Below are positions 1 through 5,582 of a DNA stretch of 8,451 bases, piece after piece. Below the pieces are notes generated by a model that saw only the letters and a program-made list of their open reading frames with translations, made no database searches and was not told the origin of the DNA. This DNA comes from Phycisphaerae bacterium (GTDB lineage: Bacteria; Planctomycetota; Phycisphaerae; Sedimentisphaerales; SM23-30): the NCBI GenBank assembly GCA_021736565.1, contig JAIPFO010000149.1:1-8451 (forward strand), read 5' to 3'. Positions within the stretch are counted from its first letter, which is position 1. Every line of letters starts with the position of its first letter. A program made the position numbers and the translations under genes.

Positions 1-1674
1 GCCCATGCCACCCATGCCGCCCATCCCGCCCATGCCGCCCATACCCCCCATGCCGCCCATATCGGGCATGCCACCGCCGGCATCGCCATCGGAGGGTTTA
101 TTGGTAATGACCGCATCGGTCGTTAAGAGCAGCCCGGCTACACTGGCGGCGTTGATCAGGGCACTGCGAACGACTTTGACCGGATCAATGACACCGGCCT
201 TGAAGAGGTCTTCATAGACCATCGTGTCGGCATTGAAGCCAAAGCCGCCTTTGCCTTCCGCAATTTTATTGACAACAACATTGCCTTCTTCGCCGGCATT
301 AACGGCGATCTGATAGGCGGGCATTTTGAGGGCTTCGATGACGATCTTGGCGCCAATTTTTTCTTCGCCGCGAAGTTTCTTGAGGCTTTCGCCGGCATCA
401 CGACATCGGATCAGGGCGACACCGCCGCCGGGGACGATGCCTTCTTCGATCGCAGCGCGGGTGGCGTGCAGGGCGTCTTCGACGCGTGCCTTGATCTCTT
501 TCATTTCCATTTCACTGGCCGCCCCGACATTGATCTGTGCGACACCGCCGGCGAGTTTGGCCAGACGTTCTTGTAGTTTTTCACGATCATAGTCGCTGGT
601 GGTGGTTTCGATCTCGCGACGAATCTGTTCGCTGCGTCCCTGGACCGCTTTGTGATCGCCACCTTCCTGTACGATGATGGTGCTGTCGTTATCAATGGTG
701 ACCTTGGTGGCGGTCCCGAGATCGGCGATGGTAACGCTTTCCAGGTCGATGCCGAGGTCTTTAAAGATGGGCCTGGCACCGGTGAGGATGGCGATATCTT
801 CCATCATGGCTTTACGCCGATCGCCAAAGCCGGGGGCTTTGACCGCGGAGACATTAAGAATGCCGCGCAGTTTATTAACGACCAGGGTCGCCAGGGCTTC
901 GCCTTCGATATCTTCGGCGATGATCAGCAGGGGTCGTTTGCTCTTGGCCATTTCTTCCAGTAGCGGAACGAGTTTCTGGGCTGATGATATTTTATCTTCA
1001 TAGATGAGGATCGCGGGTTTTTCCAGTTCACAGGTCATGGTGTCCTGGTCGGTCACGAAGTTGGGCGAGAGATAGCCCCGATCGAACTGCATGCCTTCGA
1101 CCACGTCAACGTAGGTCTCCATGGTCTTGCTCTCTTCGACGGTAATGACGCCGTCTTTGCCGACCTTTTGGAACGCGTTTGCCATGATCTTGCCAATTTT
1201 GATATCGTTATTGGCACTGATCGAGGCGACATTGATGATATCGTCTTCGTTTTCGACATTGACGGGCTTGCTAATCTCTGCCAGCTTATCGCATACGGCT
1301 TCGACGGCGGCCTTCATGCCGCGATTTATGGCCATGGCATCAATGCCGGCGGCAATGCTTCGGAGTGCTTCTTTGAAGATCGCTTCGGTTAATACCGTTG
1401 CGGTGGTGGTTCCATCGCCGGCGGTATCTGATGTTTTACTGGCTGCTTCTTTGACGAGCTTGGCGCCGATATTTTCGACCTTGTCAACCAGCTCAATTTC
1501 TTCAGCAACCGATACACCATCTTTTGTTACAGTTGGGCCACCCCAACCTTTATCCAGCACGACATTTCTGCCCCTGGGTCCTAGTGTGCTTTTAACCGCT
1601 GCGGCTAATTTGCTGACACCTTCCAGTAGCGCACCGCGTGCGTCACTCTCAAAAGTCAGATCCTTTCCTGCCAT
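1..1674 (-). CDS. groEL: Chaperonin GroEL (Hsp60), 3' end outside window
   Basis: GroEL forms the cytoplasmic double-ring ATPase cage that folds proteins with its GroES lid. The minus-strand frame reads open from ATG 1674-1672 to the window edge, giving 558 codons without a stop. The start is MAGKD, preceded by AGGAGA (1688-1683) at 8 nt spacing. Residue numbers follow E. coli GroEL closely: D52 in TKDGVSVA, D87 in AGDGTTTAT, apical-domain KAPGFGDRRKAM, SDYDREKLQERLAKLAGGVA, and the ATPase aspartate near residue 400 in VEDALHATRAA. From about residue 536 the protein enters an (MGG)n tail of at least seven units that continues past position 1; the stop codon is not visible. No groES lies immediately upstream, although groES-groEL is the usual order, and no CIRCE operator (TTAGCACTC-N9-GAGTGCTAA) is seen. 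It is divergent from clpB. The identification is very secure; whether it is the main or a secondary GroEL copy cannot be told here. Confidence 0.98.
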   Translation of the reverse strand, partial: MAGKDLTFESDARGALLEGVSKLAAAVKSTLGPRGRNVVLDKGWGGPTVTKDGVSVAEEIELVDKVENIGAKLVKEAASKTSDTAGDGTTTATVLTEAIFKEALRSIAAGIDAMAINRGMKAAVEAVCDKLAEISKPVNVENEDDIINVASISANNDIKIGKIMANAFQKVGKDGVITVEESKTMETYVDVVEGMQFDRGYLSPNFVTDQDTMTCELEKPAILIYEDKISSAQKLVPLLEEMAKSKRPLLIIAEDIEGEALATLVVNKLRGILNVSAVKAPGFGDRRKAMMEDIAILTGARPIFKDLGIDLESVTIADLGTATKVTIDNDSTIIVQEGGDHKAVQGRSEQIRREIETTTSDYDREKLQERLAKLAGGVAQINVGAASEMEMKEIKARVEDALHATRAAIEEGIVPGGGVALIRCRDAGESLKKLRGEEKIGAKIVIEALKMPAYQIAVNAGEEGNVVVNKIAEGKGGFGFNADTMVYEDLFKAGVIDPVKVVRSALINAASVAGLLLTTDAVITNKPSDGDAGGGMPDMGGMGGMGGMGGMGGMGGMG

Positions 1675-1698
1675 ATCGTTGTTCTCCTAATAGTGTTT

Positions 1699-1726
1699 AC
1701 TATAAAATGGATAAATGTTTTGACAA
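1699..1726 (-). promoter_or_regulatory. Candidate sigma-70-type promoter proximal to groEL
   Basis: Read on the minus strand, TTGTCA (1726-1721) and TATAGT (1704-1699) are separated by 16 bp. A start near 1692 would leave a leader of only about 18 nt that still contains the Shine-Dalgarno sequence (1688-1683). The -10 box overlaps a small inverted repeat, ATAGT-GTTT-ACTAT (1690-1703), which could be an operator or a chance feature of AT-rich DNA. The match is fair but such boxes are common in AT-rich sequence, so this is a candidate basal promoter only. Confidence 0.4.
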
Positions 1727-1727
1727 A

Positions 1728-1836
1728 ATAACACATACGTAAAAAGTTCTGGTGTCCGCCCTTTTCAGTATTAAAAGGGCGATTTATCTGACACCATTCT
1801 CTTTTGACGTCAGCGTCATATACATACATGTGTTAT
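1728..1836 (-). promoter_or_regulatory. Possible three-way-junction RNA leader upstream of groEL
   Basis: Three nested or adjacent inverted repeats fit one fold. P1 pairs 1728-1736 with 1828-1836 (ATAACACAT/ATGTGTTAT, 9 bp perfect), then after a 2-nt bulge 1737-1741 with 1821-1825 (5 bp, with a G-U pair only if the RNA is minus-strand). P2 is 1805-1809/1814-1818 (TGACG, 4-nt loop). P3 pairs 1750-1756 with 1790-1796 (TGGTGTC/GACACCA, 7 bp), then an 8-nt one-sided bulge, then 1757-1765 with 1773-1781 (CGCCCTTTT/AAAAGGGCG, 9 bp) and a 7-nt loop. It lies in the groEL direction and ends about 50 nt before the start codon. The predicted sigma-54 start near 1830 would remove part of P1, so P1 may not be fully transcribed from there. 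No run of U follows P3, so it is not a normal terminator. I recognise no known riboswitch or ROSE-type thermometer. Confidence 0.5.
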
Positions 1837-1840
1837 GTAG

Positions 1841-1856
1841 AGCAATATGGATGCCA
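1841..1856 (-). promoter_or_regulatory. Sigma-54-type -24/-12 promoter facing groEL
   Basis: The minus strand reads TGGCAT-CCATA-TTGCT from 1856 to 1841. The family consensus is TGGCACG-N4-TTGCW. The GG (1855-1854) and GC (1843-1842) are exactly 10 nt apart, as RpoN requires. The predicted start is near 1830, giving a leader of about 155 nt that includes the P2 and P3 hairpins. Sigma-54 promoters need an AAA+ enhancer-binding activator; candidate activator sites lie at 1957-2010. A matching element faces clpB at 2410-2425, which strengthens both calls. Confidence 0.68.
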
Positions 1857-1875
1857 AATGTAATTGCCGGGGGGA

Positions 1876-1885
1876 GAAATATTTC
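1876..1885. repeat. 10-bp palindrome GAAATATTTC upstream of groEL sigma-54 box
   Basis: This perfect palindrome sits about 20 bp upstream of the minus-strand -24 box, inside AT-rich DNA. It could be a protein-binding site or a bendable segment helping an activator loop to the promoter, but a 10-bp AT palindrome can also arise by chance. Confidence 0.3.
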
Positions 1886-1956
1886 ATAAGTTCTTTTATT
1901 TAAGTGGTTTATGTGAATATTTTATCTTAACGGATTTATGATGGTGGTTTGGATTT

Positions 1957-1980
1957 CTGCCAACATGACAAGTTCGGCAG
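1957..1980. promoter_or_regulatory. Candidate activator-binding dyad, copy 1
   Basis: CTGCC (1957-1961) and GGCAG (1976-1980) form a dyad with a 14-bp centre. The core TGCC-N14-GGCA (1958-1979) matches copy 2 (1989-2010) at 16 of 22 positions, including the centre segment TGACA. The centre is about 138 bp upstream of the predicted groEL sigma-54 start, a typical distance for an enhancer bound by an NtrC-like activator. The protein that binds is unknown. Confidence 0.5.
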
Positions 1981-1988
1981 TGGGGCTG

Positions 1989-2010
1989 TGCCAACCTGAC
2001 AGTCCTGGCA
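1989..2010. promoter_or_regulatory. Candidate activator-binding dyad, copy 2
   Basis: TGCCA (1989-1993) and TGGCA (2006-2010) form a 5-bp dyad with a 12-bp centre, the same overall TGCC-N14-GGCA design as copy 1. It starts 31 bp from copy 1, almost exactly three helical turns, so two dimers would sit on the same face of the DNA. The centre is about 169 bp from the predicted groEL start and about 437 bp from the predicted clpB start. Confidence 0.5.
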
Positions 2011-2059
2011 AAGGATGTCGGGAGCGGCGTGAGAGTCCTTTTGTTAAAACGGCCCATCC

Positions 2060-2072
2060 TGCCATTATGGCA
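2060..2072. repeat. Palindrome TGCCAT-T-ATGGCA
   Basis: A 13-bp perfect inverted repeat with a single central base. It has the same TGCCA/TGGCA arms as the dyads at 1957-2010 but only a short centre. It is closely related to the element at 2309-2323. It may be a binding site for the same or a related regulator. Confidence 0.4.
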
Positions 2073-2308
2073 TGAATTTTTCACTATTTTTTCTCGTGTG
2101 GTCTTTGGGCATTTTGCCTGCTATTGTCTTATATTGAGAAAGGCAGTACATTTTATTTTTCGCGGGGACGACACCTTTGCGGCAAAGACAGTTTTATAAA
2201 ACGTTCCAGCATCGCCGGTACGATATTTTAGAAGAAAACCATAGAAGAACAAGTACCAGGCCCCCCTGTGTCGTTTTTTTCTTCAGGGCCTTCCAGAGTC
2301 TGAAAAAG

Positions 2309-2323
2309 ATGCCATTTTGGCAT
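2309..2323. promoter_or_regulatory. Palindrome ATGCCA-TTT-TGGCAT upstream of clpB promoter
   Basis: A 15-bp perfect inverted repeat with 6-bp arms and a 3-bp centre. Its centre is about 120 bp upstream of the predicted clpB sigma-54 start, matching normal enhancer spacing. The arms are those of the element at 2060-2072 and of the groEL-side dyads, so one regulator could serve both genes; the different arm spacing argues for caution. Confidence 0.45.
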
Positions 2324-2380
2324 ATATTTCATGGAATCATTCGTAGGGATAATCATAAAAAGTATATATATTGTTTATAG

Positions 2381-2392
2381 ATAAGTACTTAT
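2381..2392. repeat. 12-bp palindrome ATAAGTACTTAT next to clpB sigma-54 box
   Basis: This perfect 12-bp palindrome ends 17 bp before the clpB -24 box, in a strongly AT-rich stretch (about 2335-2410) that may bend easily. It could be an operator, an accessory-protein site or a chance feature. It does not match the IHF consensus well. Confidence 0.35.
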
Positions 2393-2409
2393 GGTTACAA
2401 TCCAATTTT

Positions 2410-2425
2410 TGGCACGGTATTTGCG
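2410..2425 (+). promoter_or_regulatory. Sigma-54-type -24/-12 promoter facing clpB
   Basis: TGGCACG-GTAT-TTGCG matches the TGGCACG-N4-TTGCW consensus at all informative positions except the last. GG (2411-2412) and GC (2423-2424) are exactly 10 nt apart. The predicted start is near 2436, giving a leader of about 140 nt before ATG 2577. Within the leader the octamer GCGTCAYT occurs twice (2424-2431 and 2438-2445). No competing sigma-70 promoter of similar quality was seen. The match is the stronger of the two sigma-54-like elements here. Confidence 0.75.
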
Positions 2426-2576
2426 TCATTCAGGCTGGCGTCACTGCGAAAGAATAAGTAAGGCGTGCGGGTCATCCATTTTTATGCGGCCTTAATTTCG
2501 CATGTCAATTGTTTTTTAAATACGAAAAGTGACTTTTGATGAAAGAGTCCTCATTACATATAGGGGAAAAAATCAG

Positions 2577-5159
2577 ATGAGAATTGATAAAATGACAGTA
2601 AAGGCACAGGAGGCCCTGGGGCGTGCCCAGGCGATAGCGACGAACTCGAGCCATTCGAGTATTACGCCGTTGCATGTATTGGCAGGTTTATTACAGGAAG
2701 AGGAAGGTGGGGTCATCACGGCCATTTTGAAGAAGTCGGGGTACAATGTTGGGCAAATTTCCTCGATGGTAGAAAGTGAGCTGAAACGTCTTCCGAAGGT
2801 GAGTGGTCAACAACAGGTGGTTGGAGATTCGGGGCTGAACCAGGTGATGGTTAAGGCAAATAACCGGGCTGACGCGTTGAAAGATCAGTATCTTAGCACC
2901 GAACATTTGCTCTTGGGGTTATTGGAGGTGGGCGGTACCGCCAAGGACATCCTGACGGTCAACGCGGTCAGGCCGGAAGATGTTCTGGCGGCGATCCAGT
3001 CGATACGGGGCGGGCGACAGGTAACGGACCCGACGCCGGAAGATAAATATCAAACGCTGGAACGATTTGGGATCGATCTGGTTGAATTGGCCCGAAGTGG
3101 TAAGCTAGACCCGGTGATCGGTCGGGACGAGGAGATCCGGCGTTGCATGCAGGTATTGAACCGGCGAACCAAGAATAATCCGGTTATCATTGGTGAGCCG
3201 GGCGTGGGTAAGACGGCCATCGTTGAAGGGCTGGCCCAGCGGATCGTTAATGGCGATGTGCCTACGGGGCTCAAGGATAAGAAAATTATCGGGCTGGATA
3301 TGGGTGCGATGATCGCCGGGGCGAAGTTTCGTGGTGAGTTTGAGGACCGGCTCAAGGCCGTGTTGAAAGAAGTAACCGATTCGGATGGGCAGATCATTCT
3401 GTTTATCGATGAATTGCACCTGGTGGTTGGTGCCGGTAAGACCGAGGGGTCCATGGATGCGGGCAATTTGTTAAAGCCGGCGTTAGCACGGGGGCAACTG
3501 CGGTGTATCGGGGCGACGACGCTGGATGAATATCGTAAATATATAGAAAAGGATGCGGCTTTGGAGCGGCGGTTCCAGCCGATCATGGTAGGTGAGCCGT
3601 CGATCGAGGATACGATCGCGATTCTTCGTGGATTGAAGCCGCGTTATGATACGCATCATGCGGTGCGGATCACCGATGCGGCATTGGTGGCGGCGGCGAC
3701 ATTAAGCAGTCGCTATATTGCAGACCGTTTTCTGCCGGACAAGGCGATCGATTTGATCGACGAGGCGGCGTCTCGGGTTCGAATTGAAAATGATTCGCTG
3801 CCGGGCGAGCTGGATGAGCTTCGTCGGCGCGTGATGCAGTTACAGATCGAGCGAGAAGCATTGAAGATGGAGCGTGATGAGGCGTCAGGCCAGCGGCTGG
3901 AGAAGCTTGAGGAACAGTTGGCGAATCTCCAGGAGCAGGAGCGTGGTGTCAGTGCGCGGTGGGAGTCGGAAGTGGGGGTCATGAAGCAAATCAAGGAATT
4001 GCAGGAGAAGATCGAGCAGGCGACTAACGAATTGAATGAAGCTCAGCGCAATGGTGACCTGGAGACGGCCGCCCGATTGAAATATAGCACCATCATGGAA
4101 CTGGAAAAGGAACTGGCATCGCGTCAGGCGCATGCGGGAAAAGACAACGGCCAAAGCATTGTTAAGGAGGAAGTGACCCCGGATGACATTGCCGATGTGG
4201 TCTCGAAATGGACGGGGATCCCGGTGGCCTCGCTGCTGGTGGGCGAGAAGGAAAAACTTCTGAGCATGGAAGATCAGTTACGAGAACGCGTGGTGGGCCA
4301 GGATGAAGCGGTTGTCGCGGTCAGTAATGCCATTCGCCGGAGTCGGGCGGGGTTAGGGGACCCGAACAGGCCGATCGGCAGTTTTATTTTCCTGGGGCCC
4401 ACAGGTGTGGGCAAGACGGAACTGTCCAAGGCATTGGCAGAGTTTTTGTTCAATGATGAACGGGCGATGATCCGAATCGACATGAGTGAATTTATGGAAC
4501 AGCATAGCGTGGCGCGGCTGATCGGCGCCCCTCCCGGATATGTCGGGTATGAAGAAGGCGGGCGGTTGACCGAAGCGGTTCGCAGACGCCCTTATTGTGT
4601 GATTTTGCTGGATGAAATTGAAAAGGCGCATAAGGATGTGTTTAATGTGCTATTGCAGGTTCTGGACGATGGCCGGCTGACCGATGGGCATGGTCGAACG
4701 GTGGACTTTAAGAATACCGTGATCATTATGACCAGTAACCTGGCGGGTGAAAAGATTCAGCAGTTAACCAAGGATCAAGGGGCCCAATGGGAGATCGAAG
4801 CGCATGTGCATGAGGCATTGAAGAAGCAGTTCAGGCCGGAGTTTTTGAACCGGGTGGATGAGACAATCGTCTTCCATCCGCTGGACAAAACACACCTTCG
4901 ACACATTATCGACATTCAACTGCGATACCTCGCCCAGCGACTCCAACAGCGGGACATCGAACTGCACATCACCGATTCGGCCAAAGACCTGCTCATGGAA
5001 GAGGGTTACGATAGTGCCTACGGCGCCCGGCCATTGAAGCGGGCGATCCAGAAGTCGATGGAGAATCCACTGGCGCAGAAGATTTTAGCGGGTGATTTTC
5101 GTCAGGGAGATACAGTCAAGATCGATGCCAGCGGGCATAATTTTAAGTTTGTAAAATAA
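2577..5159 (+). CDS. clpB: ATP-dependent protein disaggregase ClpB (Hsp100)
   Basis: ClpB is a cytoplasmic hexameric AAA+ machine that, with DnaK, threads proteins out of aggregates. ATG 2577 gives 860 aa starting MRIDKMTVKAQEAL, which lines up with the E. coli start, and has AGGGGA (2562-2567) at 9 nt. A GTG at 2529 would add 16 unmatched residues. The order is N-domain (about 1-145); NBD1 with Walker A GEPGVGKT 206-213, pore residue F251 (Tyr in E. coli), Walker B D278-E279 and Arg fingers R331/R332; a coiled-coil middle domain (about 405-525); NBD2 with Walker A GPTGVGKT 607-614, pore GYVGY 654-658, Walker B D679-E680 and sensor-2 GAR 816-818. All catalytic residues are intact, so it should be active. 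One oddity is Leu282 after ELH where the family normally has Thr. It is divergent from groEL, with its own sigma-54-like promoter and terminator. Confidence 0.98.
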   Translation: MRIDKMTVKAQEALGRAQAIATNSSHSSITPLHVLAGLLQEEEGGVITAILKKSGYNVGQISSMVESELKRLPKVSGQQQVVGDSGLNQVMVKANNRADALKDQYLSTEHLLLGLLEVGGTAKDILTVNAVRPEDVLAAIQSIRGGRQVTDPTPEDKYQTLERFGIDLVELARSGKLDPVIGRDEEIRRCMQVLNRRTKNNPVIIGEPGVGKTAIVEGLAQRIVNGDVPTGLKDKKIIGLDMGAMIAGAKFRGEFEDRLKAVLKEVTDSDGQIILFIDELHLVVGAGKTEGSMDAGNLLKPALARGQLRCIGATTLDEYRKYIEKDAALERRFQPIMVGEPSIEDTIAILRGLKPRYDTHHAVRITDAALVAAATLSSRYIADRFLPDKAIDLIDEAASRVRIENDSLPGELDELRRRVMQLQIEREALKMERDEASGQRLEKLEEQLANLQEQERGVSARWESEVGVMKQIKELQEKIEQATNELNEAQRNGDLETAARLKYSTIMELEKELASRQAHAGKDNGQSIVKEEVTPDDIADVVSKWTGIPVASLLVGEKEKLLSMEDQLRERVVGQDEAVVAVSNAIRRSRAGLGDPNRPIGSFIFLGPTGVGKTELSKALAEFLFNDERAMIRIDMSEFMEQHSVARLIGAPPGYVGYEEGGRLTEAVRRRPYCVILLDEIEKAHKDVFNVLLQVLDDGRLTDGHGRTVDFKNTVIIMTSNLAGEKIQQLTKDQGAQWEIEAHVHEALKKQFRPEFLNRVDETIVFHPLDKTHLRHIIDIQLRYLAQRLQQRDIELHITDSAKDLLMEEGYDSAYGARPLKRAIQKSMENPLAQKILAGDFRQGDTVKIDASGHNFKFVK

Positions 5160-5177
5160 GTTTTTTTTCACAAACCA

Positions 5178-5220
5178 GGCGCTGACGGCCCTGAAAGCGT
5201 CAGCGTCTTAAGTTTTTTTT
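5178..5220 (+). terminator. Rho-independent terminator of clpB
   Basis: A 10-bp stem (GGCGCTGACG 5178-5187 with CGTCAGCGTC 5198-5207, one G-U pair) has a 10-nt loop and is followed, after TTAAG, by eight T (5213-5220). It starts 18 bp after the clpB stop codon. A second run of eight T (5161-5168) follows the stop directly. The 12-mer TAAGTTTTTTTT occurs at both 5157-5168 and 5209-5220, flanking the hairpin. Confidence 0.85.
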
Positions 5221-5390
5221 GTCTGTTTTCCGCATCGTAAAGGCGGATTCAGCCGTAATGTCTATTTTATTCTTGTAAAAGTACAAGAGATGTAATATCC
5301 TATACTTTAATCGTATCCGGTGTGCCGGTGCATGATCACACATCATAGAGTGAATCTCATCTGTCTTATTATGCATAGTTCATACTGAGT

Positions 5391-5410
5391 CCCCGTTAAT
5401 CCGGGGTTTT
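5391..5410 (+). terminator. Weak hairpin with T tract; possible terminator or attenuator
   Basis: CCCCG (5391-5395) and CGGGG (5402-5406) form a 5-bp GC stem with a 6-nt loop, followed by TTTT (5407-5410) and, a little further on, TTTTT. It is about 170 nt before the helicase start. If the promoter lies upstream (for example the TATACT near 5301), this would act as an attenuator in the leader; otherwise it is a back-up terminator. The stem is short, so the call is tentative. Confidence 0.4.
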
Positions 5411-5427
5411 ATAGACTTTTTCTCTGT

Positions 5428-5454
5428 TTAAAGAGTTGTAGGCCTACTTAAAGA
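5428..5454. repeat. GTAGGCCTAC palindrome flanked by TTAAAGA direct repeats
   Basis: A 10-bp perfect palindrome (5438-5447) lies between two copies of TTAAAGA (5428-5434 and 5448-5454) that start 20 bp apart. The arrangement resembles an operator upstream of the helicase gene, but no regulator is known for it. Confidence 0.3.
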
Positions 5455-5529
5455 AGCTGGGCCAACCAAAGCCTATGCAATAAAAACATGTGCAAAATGA
5501 TTTGATCCAGACCTTCTGGCCATTTTGCC

Positions 5530-5573
5530 CAGGCGTGACAACCCGCCTGATTGGTTCCCGGTCCTTACCGGGA
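5530..5573 (+). promoter_or_regulatory. Two leader hairpins; the second partly hides the helicase ribosome binding site
   Basis: Hairpin I is CAGGCG (5530-5535) with CGCCTG (5544-5549) and an 8-nt loop. Hairpin II is TCCCGGT (5556-5562) with ACCGGGA (5567-5573) and a CCTT loop, 7 bp perfect plus a possible U-G pair (5555/5574). The Shine-Dalgarno sequence GGGAGGA (5570-5576) overlaps the 3' arm of hairpin II and lies 6 nt before ATG 5583. Ribosome access would require opening hairpin II, suggesting control by temperature or by an RNA-unwinding protein. Confidence 0.55.
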
Positions 5574-5582
5574 GGACTATTT

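Larger units (their letters stand above)
1675..2576. other. 902-bp divergent groEL/clpB control region, no convincing gene
   Basis: This gap carries both 5' leaders and both promoters. It is AT-rich near the two sigma-54-like boxes and contains several dyads, listed separately. Short frames inside it (for example 2177-2380 plus and 1896-2084 minus) have no recognisable domain, no good ribosome binding site and low-complexity composition, so I read them as non-coding. Minor palindromes not listed separately are CTTTGC-G-GCAAAG (2175-2187), GGCA-TTT-TGCC (2108-2118) and AAAAGT-G-ACTTTT (2525-2537). Confidence 0.8.
5221..5529. other. Intergenic DNA before the helicase gene, no gene seen
   Basis: I find no credible coding frame. 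It holds a small perfect hairpin, TCTTGTA-AAAG-TACAAGA (5271-5288), and a TATACT hexamer (5301-5306) without a well-spaced -35 box. I could not define the helicase promoter with confidence. Other elements are listed separately. Confidence 0.6.

Noticed and set aside
5..217. Plus-strand frame rich in MPP repeats
   Set aside because: It is the antisense of the GroEL MGG tail; the minus-strand frame has unmistakable GroEL sequence.
1121..1690. 189-aa plus-strand frame
   Set aside because: Antisense to the N-terminal third of groEL; no family features of its own.
1757..1781. Inner stem of the groEL leader as an intrinsic terminator
   Set aside because: No T tract follows it on either strand.
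2177..2380. 67-aa plus-strand frame between groEL and clpB
   Set aside because: No ribosome binding site or domain, and it overlaps the enhancer-like palindrome at 2309-2323 and AT-rich promoter DNA.
2529..2576. Upstream GTG start for clpB adding 16 residues
   Set aside because: The ATG at 2577 has a well-spaced AGGGGA and matches the conserved ClpB N-terminus; the extra residues do not.
1675..2576. CIRCE operator or HAIR element
   Set aside because: Looked for TTAGCACTC-N9-GAGTGCTAA and CTTGAGT-N7-ACTCAAG; neither is present.
1805..5187. Shared octamer CGCTGACG in the groEL leader and the clpB terminator stem
   Set aside because: An 8-base match in two unrelated hairpins is within chance; no further similarity.
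5490..5582. Upstream GTG start for the helicase adding 31 residues
   Set aside because: The extension covers two hairpins and the GGGAGGA ribosome binding site of ATG 5583, where the conserved Q-motif region begins.
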